Counted from the stretch's first letter, positions 1-9,445 are shown. The stretch is DNA of 64,000 nucleotides from Alistipes sp. (GCA_017936685.1 JAGBFA010000013.1:111118-175117), one strand, 5' to 3'. Numbers and translations: made by a program. The notes: a model not told the origin generated them from the letters alone.

Positions 1-937
1 TGCCAACATGGCTGCCGAGAAGATGCAGAATCTCGGTGAGTTGGTGGAAAAGGTGGGCGGCGACCTGTCGGAGGGCATGGGCGCGTTCTGTACGCAGTAT
101 CTCGACATCTTCAACACGGGTATCCACTTCTCGTTCATCGCTTCGGTGGTGGCCATGCTCATCTCGCTGGCGATCTTCATCTCGACAAAACGCAAATTCC
201 CCAATCCGGGCAAGAAGGTCGAGCAGAGCGTTGTCGGATATACTCCCGAGGAGAAGGCCAATGCCGCACGCGAGATCAAGCAGCGCATGTATGCACTGTT
301 CGCCGTGCTGGGTGTGGTGATATTCTTCTGGTTCTCGTTCCATCAGAACGGCACGTCGCTGTCGCTGTTCGCGCGCGACTTCGTCAACACTTCGGTCATT
401 CCGCCCGAGGTATGGCAGGCCATCAATCCGTTCTTCGTCATAGTCCTCACTCCGGTGATCATGCTGCTGCTCGGCTCGCTGAGCCGCCGCGGCCGCGAGA
501 TATCGACTCCGCGAAAGATTGCCATCGGTATGGCCATCGCAGGTATGGCATATCTGTTCCTTGCCCTCTACTCATATTTCCAGGGTTATCCCTCGGCAAC
601 CGAGTTCAAGGATATGGCCGATTCGGCAAAAGATGCGATGAAGGCCGGCCCGTGGGTATTGATAGTGCTCTATTTCTTCCTCACCGTCGCCGAGCTGTTC
701 ATCTCGCCGCTCGGACTGTCGTTCGTGTCGAAGGTGGCACCCAAGCATCTGCAAGGTCTGTGTCAGGGTCTGTGGTTAGGTGCTACGGCCGTTGGCAACC
801 TGCTGTTGTGGATCGGTCCTCTGATGTACAACAAGATGCCGATATGGCAGTGCTGGACGGTGTTCTTGGTGGTGTGCGCCATCTCGATGGGTGTCATGCT
901 CGGCATGGTCAAGTGGCTCGAACGGGTTACAAAGTAG
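1..937 (+). CDS. POT-family proton-dependent peptide transporter, 3' part
   Basis: C-terminal 311 residues of an MFS-type transporter of the proton-dependent oligopeptide (POT/PTR2) family; the 5' end lies outside the window and the reading frame is open from base 2. Several hydrophobic segments are visible. Family-typical stretches are FWFSFHQNGTSL, INPFFVIVLTPVIM and the cytoplasmic RRGREISTPRKIAIGM. These proteins import di- and tripeptides across the inner membrane with protons. The Met codon at 8 is internal, not a start. A strong hairpin terminator follows 19 bp after the stop, so this is the end of a transcription unit. Substrate range cannot be read from this fragment. Confidence 0.88.
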   Translation, partial: ANMAAEKMQNLGELVEKVGGDLSEGMGAFCTQYLDIFNTGIHFSFIASVVAMLISLAIFISTKRKFPNPGKKVEQSVVGYTPEEKANAAREIKQRMYALFAVLGVVIFFWFSFHQNGTSLSLFARDFVNTSVIPPEVWQAINPFFVIVLTPVIMLLLGSLSRRGREISTPRKIAIGMAIAGMAYLFLALYSYFQGYPSATEFKDMADSAKDAMKAGPWVLIVLYFFLTVAELFISPLGLSFVSKVAPKHLQGLCQGLWLGATAVGNLLLWIGPLMYNKMPIWQCWTVFLVVCAISMGVMLGMVKWLERVTK

Positions 938-956
938 CGCATCTTTCATACTGCAA

Positions 957-998
957 TATACAAGCGTCCGACAAATATCGGACGCTTGTATATTTTTC
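957..998 (+). terminator. Rho-independent terminator after POT transporter
   Basis: Perfect 15-bp stem (957-971 with 978-992), 6-nt loop, followed by a T-rich tail. Confidence 0.9.
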
Positions 999-1067
999 CG
1001 TATCTAAACCTCTGTCTTGCAGTTTATATTACGGTTGGTCGCCTGCCGGAAGATAATCTCCGACGGA

Positions 1068-1099
1068 TTTGGCCGATAAAGAAATAATTATTACTTTTG
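1068..1099 (+). promoter_or_regulatory. Bacteroidota promoter for dsbD
   Basis: TTTG at 1068-1071, 20-nt spacer, TACTTTTG at 1092-1099. This matches the TTTG/TAnnTTTG consensus of the Bacteroidota primary sigma factor and predicts a leader of about 70 nt before the ATG at 1175. Confidence 0.7.
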
Positions 1100-1174
1100 T
1101 ATTTGTGTCGGTCGGGCGGCCGATATTGCCGGTGTGCCCGTAAACCGAATTGTCGGATCGTAAAACCTATAAAT

Positions 1175-3211
1175 ATGAAAAGATTATTGCAATTTGTTTT
1201 TGCTCTCGCGGCGATGTTTCTGTCTCTGCCGACGATGGCACAGATGCCTGCCGTCGACGAGAACACCGTGACGGTGAAGTGGTCGGCCTCGGCCGAGCAG
1301 ATCGACGGCGACCTCTATCGTCTGACCATTCGCGGCGATATAGCCGAGGGCTGGCATACCTATCCGCTGACCAACATGTTCTCTCCTACGGAGGTGACCT
1401 TCGCCGATGCCGAGGGCTATACCCTTGCTGGCGAGATGAAAGAGACCGCGCCTACGCGCGACTACGACGGCGATGCGGTCTACTTCGACAGGATCGTGCT
1501 GACGCAGGATCTGCGCGTGGCAGCCGCCACGGCGCATGTCAAAGGCGAGGTGATGTGGATCGCCTGCATCGAGGGCGCATGCCACTCGCCCGAGTATTGG
1601 GAGTTCGATGTCGCCGTGGAGCATAAGGGTGCTGCGGCCGTCGTAGCTCCGACACAAAACGATGACGCTGCCGCAGCAAGCGAGGGCGCGGCTGGCGACA
1701 ATGAGACGGATAATGCCGCAGAGACCGACTCTGCCGGTGAGACTGCCGCGGCCGAGAGTGCCGAGCCGCAGACCGACGGCGAATCCGATGCCGGTGCTCC
1801 GTTCGGCTGGGGACTTATCATCGAGGCCATATTGTGGGGCTTCGCCGCTCTGCTCACCCCGTGCGTGTTCCCCATGGTGCCGATGACCGTATCGTTCTTC
1901 ATCAAGGGCAGCTCGACGCCGGCCGCCGGCCGCTTCAAGGCTCTGATGTACGGTCTGTTCATCATACTGCTATACATAGTCCCGATAGCCGTCATTATAC
2001 TCATCACGCGTTTTGTGGGCGGCGATGCCGTGACGGCCGACATATTCAACTGGCTGGCTACGCACTGGTTCCCCAACATTCTGTTCTTCATCGTGTTCAT
2101 GATCTTCGCGGCTTCGTTCTTCGGCGCGTTCGAGATCACGCTGCCCTCGAAGCTGGTCAACAAGAGCGACCAGGGTGCCGACAAGGGCGGTCTTTTAGGC
2201 ATATTCTTCATGGCACTGACCTTAGTTCTGGTGTCGTTCTCGTGCACGGGTCCGATCGTGGGTACGGTGCTTATCAAATCCACTTCGGGTGAGTTCTGGT
2301 CGCCGATCATCACCATGGCGGCCTTCGCCACGGCTTTCGCCCTTCCCTTCACGCTGCTTGCGTGGTTCCCGTCGGTGTTGAAGACCATGCCTAAGAACGG
2401 CGGCTGGCTCAACTCGGTAAAGGTCGTATTAGGCTTTATCGAGGTGGCTCTGGGCTTCAAGTTCCTCAGCGTGGCCGATCAGACCTACCACTGGCATCTG
2501 CTCGACCGTGAGGTCTATCTGGCCATCTGGATCGTCGTATTCTCGCTGTTGGGCCTCTATTTGTTAGGCAAGATCCGCTTCGCGCACGACTCCAAGGTGG
2601 AGTATCTCTCGGTCAAGCGTCTGGCTTTGGCCATTGTCGTATTCTCGTTCGTAGTCTACCTTATCCCCGGCATGTTCGGCGCGCCGCTCAAAGCTCTGTC
2701 GGGCTATATGCCGCCCATGCAGTCGCAGGATTTCGTGCTCGGCACGGAGAAGTCGCAGAATAAAGCCGTCAAGTATGGCGACGAATTGCATCTGCCGCTG
2801 GGGCTGACCGGCTATTTCGATCTGCAAGAGGGACTCGACGAGGGCAAACGCACGGGCAAACCGCTCTTCGTCGATATTACCGGTCACGGCTGCGTCAACT
2901 GCCGCGAGATGGAGCAGCGCGTGTGGAGCGATCCCCGCGTGTTGGAGATCCTGCGCCGCGACTACATAATCGTCGCCCTCTACGTCGACGACAAGATGTC
3001 GCTCGACAAGGCCGACTACCTCACCACAGCCGACGGCAAGGTGCTCAAAGAGCTGGGTCGTAAGAACAGCTATATCGTGCAGTCTCGTTTCGGCGTCAAT
3101 GCACAGCCGGCCTACGTCTTGCTCTCTCCCGACGATGAGCTGCTTGCTCCCGTCCGCGGCTACAATCTCGATGTAGATGGGTTTGTGGAGTTTCTTAAAA
3201 GCGGCCTTTGA
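1175..3211 (+). CDS. dsbD: Thiol:disulfide interchange protein DsbD
   Basis: 678 residues. It carries reducing equivalents from cytoplasmic thioredoxin across the inner membrane to periplasmic thiol partners. Order seen: signal peptide (1-22); periplasmic N-domain with Cys131 and Cys136; an Ala/Glu/Asp-rich linker (about 155-208); a membrane core of about eight helices with Cys230 (LLTPCVFPMVP) and Cys357 (SFSCTGPIVG); and a C-terminal thioredoxin-like domain with Cys573-Val-Asn-Cys576. All three cysteine pairs needed for the relay are present. The start is the ATG at 1175, which gives a proper signal peptide; an in-frame upstream extension from 1097 lies in the predicted leader. A family A palindrome begins at the stop codon. 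Confidence 0.95.
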   Translation: MKRLLQFVFALAAMFLSLPTMAQMPAVDENTVTVKWSASAEQIDGDLYRLTIRGDIAEGWHTYPLTNMFSPTEVTFADAEGYTLAGEMKETAPTRDYDGDAVYFDRIVLTQDLRVAAATAHVKGEVMWIACIEGACHSPEYWEFDVAVEHKGAAAVVAPTQNDDAAAASEGAAGDNETDNAAETDSAGETAAAESAEPQTDGESDAGAPFGWGLIIEAILWGFAALLTPCVFPMVPMTVSFFIKGSSTPAAGRFKALMYGLFIILLYIVPIAVIILITRFVGGDAVTADIFNWLATHWFPNILFFIVFMIFAASFFGAFEITLPSKLVNKSDQGADKGGLLGIFFMALTLVLVSFSCTGPIVGTVLIKSTSGEFWSPIITMAAFATAFALPFTLLAWFPSVLKTMPKNGGWLNSVKVVLGFIEVALGFKFLSVADQTYHWHLLDREVYLAIWIVVFSLLGLYLLGKIRFAHDSKVEYLSVKRLALAIVVFSFVVYLIPGMFGAPLKALSGYMPPMQSQDFVLGTEKSQNKAVKYGDELHLPLGLTGYFDLQEGLDEGKRTGKPLFVDITGHGCVNCREMEQRVWSDPRVLEILRRDYIIVALYVDDKMSLDKADYLTTADGKVLKELGRKNSYIVQSRFGVNAQPAYVLLSPDDELLAPVRGYNLDVDGFVEFLKSGL

Positions 3212-3601
3212 TTTTTCGTGAAAAGGCGTCATTTGCTTCGCCTCGCTCAAATCCGCAAATGGGCAGTACGTTGAGTACAGCCCATCTGCGGATTTTTCAC
3301 GTGCGGCTTGCAACTAACGCCTTTTGACGAAAAATCTGCGCGTAATTCTTTGGAGGTTTTCCGTGAAAAGCGGCATTCTGCTGCCGCTCGCTCCATTGTC
3401 CGAACGGGTAGTACGTCAAGTACACCCCGTCCGCCCAATGTTCGTTGCGCGTTGTATAATACCGCTTTTGACGAAAAATCTTTTCCATGAAAATGCCGTA
3501 TCTGCTTCCTCTCCTCGTCACTCGCCAATGGGCAGTACGTCAGTACAGCCCATCGTCTCACTCTGTCGGAGAGTCGCATCTGCGGCATTTTGATGAAAAA
3601 G
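3211..3601 (+). repeat. Palindromic repeat cluster A1-A2-A3 at the 3' end of dsbD
   Basis: Three nested inverted repeats of about 120-125 bp: A1 3211-3335, A2 3357-3479, A3 3480-3601. Outer arms are of the type TTTTTCGTGAAAAGGCGT and ACGCCTTTTGACGAAAAA; each unit has an inner palindrome centred on GTACGT..GTAC. The arms differ between units but remain complementary within each unit. A1 starts at the last base of the dsbD stop codon. Small open frames on both strands here are by-products of the palindromes. Confidence 0.85.
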
Positions 3602-3619
3602 TGGCGCATAATTCTTTGG

Positions 3620-4333
3620 AGACTATTTCCATTGTTTTGTCATTCTGAATGAAACGTAGTGGAGTGAAGAATCCGGTTGGGGACTATGTGCGTGGTCGAT
3701 AAGTTTGTCGTCCCCAACCAGATGCTTCGCTTCACTCAGCATGACATATCCCACCCTGTCATTCTGAGGAGGACGGAACGTCCGACGTGAGAATCTCTTT
3801 TGGCCGACAAAGGCACTTTTCACCCGACAACCGTGCTCCCGCCCGCGAGACTCCCACGTCGCAACTGCGTTGCTCCTCGGAGTGACAGCAGGGTGTGGCG
3901 AGACTCCCACGTTGCCTGCGGCTCCTCGGAGTGACGATGTGGTTGCCATGTCTTCCACAACCGGATTCTTCACTTCGCGAAGCTCCGTTCAGAATGACAC
4001 GCGGGATCTGTCATTCTGAGGAGCGTGCTATGCACGCGACGTGAGAATCTCTTTTTTGTCGGCAAACTCCTGTTCGGCAACCGCACTCCCGCCAGCGAGA
4101 CTCCCACGGTCGGGCAATGCCCTCACTCGGAGTGACAACACACCTGCCCTGTCATTCTGAGTGAAACGAAGAATCCGGTTGTGGATTATATGCGTGGTCG
4201 ATATACCCACCCTGTCATTCTGAGTGGAATGAAATGAAACGAAGAATGACAGGACAGAGGGAATAGTCGCGCACAGATTCTTTGCTACGTTACACTCCGC
4301 TCAGAATGACAAAACAGTGGAAATAGTCTACAC
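3620..4333. repeat. Family B (CATTCTGA) repeat block
   Basis: About 700 bp of interleaved inverted copies of two repeat types. Type I reads TGTCATTCTGA..GAAGAATC..GGTTGGGGAC, with its inverse near 3709-3746. Type II reads TGTCATTCTGAGGAG..GACGTGAGAATCTC, with inverse copies reading GAGACTCCCACGTCGC..CTCCTCGGAGTGACA. The block is bounded by inverted arms AGACTATTTCCAYTGTTTTG (starting near 3620 and ending near 4333). No credible gene lies here. Confidence 0.8.
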
Positions 4334-4348
4334 AGAACCACAACCGTC

Positions 4349-4467
4349 TTTTCGTCAAAAGCGGTATTATACCACGCAAACGAAGATCGCCCAGATGGGA
4401 CGTACTGGCGTACTTCCCATTTGGGCGAGCAAGTGCGCGGCCGTAGAGTGCCGCTTTTCGCGAAAAT
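4349..4467 (-). repeat. Palindromic repeat unit A4 at the 3' end of deoC
   Basis: Family A unit in reverse orientation, starting next to the deoC stop codon. Inner stem ATGGGA/TCCCAT around GTAC..GTAC; outer arms AGCGG/CCGCT type. Confidence 0.85.
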
Positions 4468-4468
4468 A

Positions 4469-5344
4469 TTAGAAGTACTTGATATCCTTGTCTTCTATGG
4501 CCGAGAGTATGTTGTTGGCGGCCGATGAGGCTCCTATGCGGAACAGATCGGTCGTGAGCCACTCCTTGCCCAGTATCTCCTCGACGATGGTGTAGTAGAG
4601 TGCGGCATCGGTCGGGGTGCGCACGCCGCCGGCAGCCTTGAAGCCGACCTTGCGACCTGTGGCGTTGTAGTAGTCCTTGATGGCATGGCACATGACGAAT
4701 GCAGCCTCGGGCGTTGCGGCAACGTCGATCTTGCCGGTCGAGGTCTTGATGAAGTCGGCACCGGTGAACATCGACAGGAGCGATGCCTTGCGGATCAGCT
4801 CGGGTGTCTTCAATGCGCCCGACTCGATGATGACCTTGAACACTACGTCTTTGGCCTCGTTGCGCAGCAGCTCCACCTCGCTTGCCGCCTCGTCGTATGC
4901 GCCCGTGAGCATCTTGCCCACGTTGAGCACTACGTCGATCTCGTCGGCACCGTTCTCGATGGCCATGGCCACCTCCAATGCCTTGACCTCGATGAAGGTC
5001 TGCGACGAGGGGAACCCTCCTGCGACGCTGGTTATGCGCATCGGGGTCGACTCCACTGCCAGGCCGACAGTCTCGACGAATGACGGATAGATGCAGATCG
5101 ATGCGACATTGGGTATATGCGGATATTTGTCATAGAACTCCACGGCTTTGCGGGCGAACGCCGTAACCGATTCCACGGAGTCGTTGCATGACAAAGTCGT
5201 AAGATCGATGGCCGAGTAGCAGAACTTGTAGACATCGATATTCTCGTTGCGGTTGGCTGCAACCTTGATCTTGGCTACCTCTTTGGCAACCTGCGCCTCG
5301 GTATGTGCAGGCGCATATTTTTCCAGCTCCTTTGAGTAATCCAT
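4469..5344 (-). CDS. deoC: Deoxyribose-phosphate aldolase
   Basis: 291 residues. It cleaves 2-deoxyribose-5-phosphate to glyceraldehyde-3-phosphate and acetaldehyde in deoxynucleoside breakdown. The catalytic region shows FIKTSTGK, with the Schiff-base Lys at about residue 200, the second essential Lys in GFKAAGGVRT (about 236) and the conserved Asp of EIDVVLNVG. The start at 5344 (MDYSKELEKY) is preferred over an in-frame extension reaching 5569, because the extension runs through repeat sequence and a TATATTTG promoter box lies 25 bp upstream of this ATG. It is a single gene facing away from the C1 peptidase 3' end, with its own repeat unit after the stop. Confidence 0.95.
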   Translation of the reverse strand: MDYSKELEKYAPAHTEAQVAKEVAKIKVAANRNENIDVYKFCYSAIDLTTLSCNDSVESVTAFARKAVEFYDKYPHIPNVASICIYPSFVETVGLAVESTPMRITSVAGGFPSSQTFIEVKALEVAMAIENGADEIDVVLNVGKMLTGAYDEAASEVELLRNEAKDVVFKVIIESGALKTPELIRKASLLSMFTGADFIKTSTGKIDVAATPEAAFVMCHAIKDYYNATGRKVGFKAAGGVRTPTDAALYYTIVEEILGKEWLTTDLFRIGASSAANNILSAIEDKDIKYF

Positions 5345-5368
5345 AGTGCAATCCTTAGTTTTGTTATA

Positions 5369-5399
5369 CAAATATACGCAAATTATCTGACAAGACAAC
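5369..5399 (-). promoter_or_regulatory. Promoter for deoC
   Basis: On the minus strand, TATATTTG (5369-5376) with GTTG 19 nt upstream (5396-5399). The -7 box is good and the -33 box partial; predicted leader about 20 nt. Confidence 0.55.
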
Positions 5400-5489
5400 T
5401 TCCGCCGTTTTCTTTTTTCGCGGAAAATAGGTCGTGGGGCTTCTGCTGCCTGCCTGTCGACTGTGGAAAATGTTTTGTATCGCATGCTT

Positions 5490-5575
5490 GACAAAGGAGC
5501 GATTCTCACGTCGGACGTTCCGCCCTCCTCAGAATGACAGAACAGTGGAAATAGTCTCCAAAGAATCATGTGCTA
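5490..5575. repeat. Family B type II remnant with linker
   Basis: GATTCTCACGTC, the mini-hairpin GGACGTTCC, CTCCTCAGAATGACA, then the linker GTGGAAATAGTCTCC and AAAGAAT. It lies between deoC and the family A cluster, in the same order as in the other arrays. Confidence 0.7.
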
Positions 5576-5818
5576 CTTTTTCATCAAAAGGTATCAGTTG
5601 CAACGCAACGCCGGAGCGAAGCGATGGGATATACTATCGTATTTCCCATTGCTGAGCAACAAGGCGCGGACGCAAATGATGCCTTTTCATGGAAAAGTTT
5701 TCGTCAAAAGCGGTATTATACAACGCAAACGAAGATCGCCCAGATGGGACGTACTGACGTACTTCCCATTTGGGCGAGCAAGTGCGCGGCAGTAGAATGC
5801 CGCTTTTCACGAAAAATT
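5576..5818 (-). repeat. Palindromic repeat cluster A5-A6 at the 3' end of the C1 peptidase gene
   Basis: Two reverse-oriented family A units, A6 (5698-5818) directly after the peptidase stop codon and A5 (5576-5698) behind it. A5 carries ATAC..GTAT in place of GTAC..GTAC, a paired substitution. Confidence 0.85.
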
Positions 5819-5819
5819 A

Positions 5820-7019
5820 TTACAATCCGAGCTTCTTGCGAATAGCCTTAGGTATGGCGTTCTTGTTGACCATGATCGACATGGTCTTGTACTCTACGAA
5901 CGGACGCGAGAAGTAGTAGTAGCCGTCGTATGGCTGGCGAACGTCCCACGAGTTCTTTATCTTGTAGAAGCGTGCGCCGGTCTGATCGGTGGCGTAGCCC
6001 ACGATCTGCATGCCGTGGTCGTCGGTGGTCTCGTAGTTGTCGAATGCCTCCTGACGCATCTGCTGTGTGATGCTCTTCTCGCGGATAGGCTTCTCGAAGC
6101 TGTACAGAGCCTGCTGACGCTCGGCTGCGGTGAGCTTGCCCCAACGCTCGGCCTCGGTGCCCTCCATGCTCTCCACGTCGTCCTCGGGTATGATACCTAT
6201 GGCCTTGGTGCGGTTGAAGCCCAGCTCGCTGACATCGGCACCCCACTCGGCGGTGTAGCCGTTGTCGATGGCGTAGTCGAGTACCTGCATAAGCTCGTCG
6301 AGGGGCAGGTTGTACTGGCTGTGCCAACGCCAGTTATCGGGTATTTCGAGTATGAACGACTCGTAGAAGGGGTGATGCGTGAACGAGGTCAGATCGACAT
6401 AGTCGTCGAGGTCGATGGGCAGCGATTCGGCGAACGAACGGGGCGTGTACTCCTTGCCGTTGTAGGTGAATGTCTCGGGCATCTTGCCGAAATAGGCATC
6501 GAGAATGCCGTTGAGACCATCTTGCCAGGCTGTCGTGAGCTTCTTGTTGGGTGCTTTTACTACTGACTCGACATATGCCTTCAACACGGCATCGATCTCG
6601 TTGAATACGGGTTTGTCGGTGCCGTAGTTCAGGCCGGGATAGACCTCCGTCGGGACTATGCCGTAGTCGCGGATAGCCGTTATTACATCGCCGCCGTTAC
6701 CGCCCACAGCGAAGTTGAGCGCGCCGTGCAGACGCACATACTTTACCGCCTTCTCGAAGTAGATGTTGCGCACGATCCACATGGGAGAGAGTGCCACTTC
6801 CTGGCCTCCGGCACGCATGATCTCGCTCTCCAAGAATCCGAGAGCCGAGAATGCCCAGCATGTGCCGCTGCGGAACTGATCCTTGACAGGGGTCGACGGA
6901 TTTATCTTCACGTCGGTGAACACATACCCTTCGGGTGCGGTGTTCGTGTCGGGTTGTTGTGCCGAGACCATGCCGCAACAGAGCAGGCCCAAGACGGCAG
7001 AAAACATTTTGATCTTCAT
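5820..7019 (-). CDS. Secreted C1-family cysteine peptidase (bleomycin hydrolase/PepC-like)
   Basis: 399 residues with an N-terminal signal peptide (1-20, cleavage after VSA). Papain-like catalytic residues are visible: Cys54 in QFRSGTCWAFSA, His335 in DDHGMQIVGY and Asn356 in KIKNSWDV. The layout, with Cys near the N-terminus and His and Asn close to the C-terminus around a long insert, resembles the C1B aminopeptidase C/bleomycin hydrolase group. The signal peptide places it in the periplasm or outside the cell, unlike cytoplasmic PepC. It probably trims peptides for uptake; no specific substrate can be inferred. A weak promoter-like GATATTTG lies about 38 bp upstream. Family A repeats abut the stop. 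Confidence 0.88.
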   Translation of the reverse strand: MKIKMFSAVLGLLCCGMVSAQQPDTNTAPEGYVFTDVKINPSTPVKDQFRSGTCWAFSALGFLESEIMRAGGQEVALSPMWIVRNIYFEKAVKYVRLHGALNFAVGGNGGDVITAIRDYGIVPTEVYPGLNYGTDKPVFNEIDAVLKAYVESVVKAPNKKLTTAWQDGLNGILDAYFGKMPETFTYNGKEYTPRSFAESLPIDLDDYVDLTSFTHHPFYESFILEIPDNWRWHSQYNLPLDELMQVLDYAIDNGYTAEWGADVSELGFNRTKAIGIIPEDDVESMEGTEAERWGKLTAAERQQALYSFEKPIREKSITQQMRQEAFDNYETTDDHGMQIVGYATDQTGARFYKIKNSWDVRQPYDGYYYFSRPFVEYKTMSIMVNKNAIPKAIRKKLGL

Positions 7020-7116
7020 ATTATTTTGTTTTGTTTTAAGGTGTTCGTCATTGGCAAATATCTCGTCTGTGGATCGTGCAAGGGCGGTACACCTCCTCTC
7101 CCGATCCGTCTGGCAG

Positions 7117-9417
7117 TTATTTCTTGCTTTTGGCCACGATGCTCAGGCAGTCGTCGTATGTCAGCTGCTCGATCTTTGAGCCTTTGGGCAGGCGGTAGTT
7201 CTTGCCCTTGTAGGCTATGTATGCACCGTAGCGGCCGTCCTTTATGACCATGTCGGCATCTTCGGCGAAGCTCTTCAACGGAGTGGAGGCAGCCTTGGCG
7301 TGCTCGTTGTGCTCGCGTATCAGCTCCTCGGCGCGCTCGCGGGTTACGGTGTAGGGGTCGTCGCTCTTAGCAAGCGAGGCGAAGGTCTTGCCGTGGCGTA
7401 CGTAAGGTCCGAACTTGCCTATGCCGACCATCAGCTTCTCGCCCTCCCAGTCGCCCAGATCGCGCGGCATGTCGAACAGTTCCAACGCCTCCTGCAACGT
7501 GATGGACTCGATGAGCTGTCCCTTTTTGAGCGATGCGAAGCGCGGCTTCTCACCCTCTTTGCCCTCGATCTCTACCATAGGTCCGTAGCGGCCTATGCGT
7601 GCCTTGACGGTGTGTCCGCTTGCGGGATCGACTCCCAAAACGCGCACTTGGGCGTTCTTGTCGGTCTGCATGCCGATGGCCGTGTCGACCATCTTGTGGA
7701 ACGGGTGGTAGAAGTCGTCGATCATCTTGGTCCACGATATGTCGCCCTCGGCCACGCGGTCGAACTCCTTTTCGACGTTGGCCGTGAAGTTGTAGTCCAT
7801 GATCGAGGCGAACTGCGATTCGAGATAGTCGTTGACCAACATGCCTATGTCGGTAGGCGAGAGGCGGTTCTTCTCCTTGCCGAAGGTCTCGCTCAGCCGC
7901 TTCTCCGAGATCTTGCCGCCCGAGAGCGTCAGTTGCAGATAGCTGCGTTTCTGTCCGTCGCGGTTCTGCTTGACCACGTAGCCGCGGTTGATGATCGTGG
8001 TGATGGTCGGCGCGTAGGTCGACGGGCGGCCTATGCCCAACTCCTCCAGACGCTTGACCAATGCCGCCTCGTTGTATCGTGCCGGTGCCTGCGTGAAACG
8101 TTCCGTTGCCGTGATCGTTGCGGCCGTCACGCTGTCGCCGACTGCCATCTTTGGCAGTACGCCGCCCTCGCCCTCGCCGTTCTGCTCCTCGTCGGTCGAC
8201 TCGGAGTAGAGACGCAGGAAGCCGTCGAAGCGAATGACCTCGCCCGTTGCCACGAACTGTCCTCTGCCGTTGTCGCTCTCGATGACGATCTGCGTGCGGT
8301 CTAACTCGGCCGGCACCATCTGCGATGCGACGGTGCGTTTCCATATAAGGTCGTAGAGACGTTTCTCGGCTGCGGTGCCCTCGATCTGCTCGCGCTCGAT
8401 GTAAGAGGGGCGTATGGCCTCGTGCGCCTCCTGTGCGCCCTTCGACTTGGTCTTGTAGTTGTGCGGATAGGAGTATTTGGCTCCGAACAGACGCGTGATC
8501 TCCTCCTTGCACTGCCCTATGGCCTGCTGCGAGAGGTTGACCGAGTCGGTACGCATGTAGGTGATCAGACCCTGCTCGTAGAGCCGCTGTGCCACCGACA
8601 TGGTCTGCGATACGCTCATGCCCAACTTGCGGCCGGCCTCCTGCTGCAATGTGGAGGTGGTGAAGGGTGCCGCGGCATAGCGTTGTACGGGCTTCTCCTC
8701 CGACTTGACTACCGTGAAGCGTGCGCCGATGCAGCCCGAGAGGAACTGCTCTGCCTCTTCGCGCCGTTCGAACGACGATGACAGCGTGGCCTTGAAAAGC
8801 GTCTTCGAGGGGTCGCTCTCGGAGTAGAACTGAGCCACGACGCGGAACAGCGGGGTCGAGTTGAACGCTATGATCTCGCGTTCGCGCTCGACGATCAGCC
8901 GCACGGCCACGCTCTGCACGCGGCCTGCCGACAACGACGGACGCACCTTCTTCCACAGCACGGGCGAGAGCTCGAAGCCCACCAGACGATCCAGCACGCG
9001 GCGTGCCTGCTGCGCGTTGACCAAATTCATGTCGATGGTGCGCGGATTCTCGATGGCGTTCAATATGGCGTGACGCGTGATCTCGTGGAATACGATACGT
9101 TTGGTCTGATCCACCGGAAGACCCAGCACCTCGGCCAGATGCCATGCTATGGCCTCTCCCTCGCGGTCCTCATCGGAGGCGAGCCATACGGTCTTCACAC
9201 TCTTCGACAGCCGCGCCAGCTCGTCGACGACCTTGCGCTTGTCGCTCGGAATCTCGTATGCGGGCGCGTAGTTCTCGTTAAGATTTATTCCCAAATCCTT
9301 TTTTGCCAGATCGCGTATATGTCCGAAACTCGACTTGACCACGAAATCCTTGCCCAGAAACTTCTCTATGGTTTTGGCCTTGGCCGGTGACTCGACTATT
9401 ACTAAATTCTCCTGCAT
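7117..9417 (-). CDS. topA: DNA topoisomerase I
   Basis: 766 residues. A type IA topoisomerase that relaxes negative supercoils. The TOPRIM domain has Glu9 (IVESPAKAKTI) and the acidic cluster SDEDREGEAIAWH (from about 81); the active-site Tyr287 is in LITYMRTDS. The C-terminal part (about 590-766) contains glycine-rich topoisomerase C-terminal repeats of the GRYGPMVE and GKFGPYVRHG type instead of cysteine zinc fingers, common in Bacteroidota. It starts at 9417 with MQENLVIVES. It follows the DUF4270 gene on the same strand, with a small hairpin between them. Confidence 0.97.
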   Translation of the reverse strand: MQENLVIVESPAKAKTIEKFLGKDFVVKSSFGHIRDLAKKDLGINLNENYAPAYEIPSDKRKVVDELARLSKSVKTVWLASDEDREGEAIAWHLAEVLGLPVDQTKRIVFHEITRHAILNAIENPRTIDMNLVNAQQARRVLDRLVGFELSPVLWKKVRPSLSAGRVQSVAVRLIVEREREIIAFNSTPLFRVVAQFYSESDPSKTLFKATLSSSFERREEAEQFLSGCIGARFTVVKSEEKPVQRYAAAPFTTSTLQQEAGRKLGMSVSQTMSVAQRLYEQGLITYMRTDSVNLSQQAIGQCKEEITRLFGAKYSYPHNYKTKSKGAQEAHEAIRPSYIEREQIEGTAAEKRLYDLIWKRTVASQMVPAELDRTQIVIESDNGRGQFVATGEVIRFDGFLRLYSESTDEEQNGEGEGGVLPKMAVGDSVTAATITATERFTQAPARYNEAALVKRLEELGIGRPSTYAPTITTIINRGYVVKQNRDGQKRSYLQLTLSGGKISEKRLSETFGKEKNRLSPTDIGMLVNDYLESQFASIMDYNFTANVEKEFDRVAEGDISWTKMIDDFYHPFHKMVDTAIGMQTDKNAQVRVLGVDPASGHTVKARIGRYGPMVEIEGKEGEKPRFASLKKGQLIESITLQEALELFDMPRDLGDWEGEKLMVGIGKFGPYVRHGKTFASLAKSDDPYTVTRERAEELIREHNEHAKAASTPLKSFAEDADMVIKDGRYGAYIAYKGKNYRLPKGSKIEQLTYDDCLSIVAKSKK

Positions 9418-9445
9418 TGTTTATCTCCAACTTCTTCATACAGCA

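Noticed and set aside
1480-2460. 326-codon minus-strand open frame inside dsbD
   Set aside because: Antisense shadow of a GC-rich gene with complete family motifs on the plus strand; no recognisable domain of its own.
3247-3609. Short open frames in the repeat arrays (also 5568-5845 and 37096-37515) encoding related peptides such as FRQKRYYTTQTK
   Set aside because: The similarity comes from the shared palindromes; frames occur on both strands, with no start context or conserved ending.
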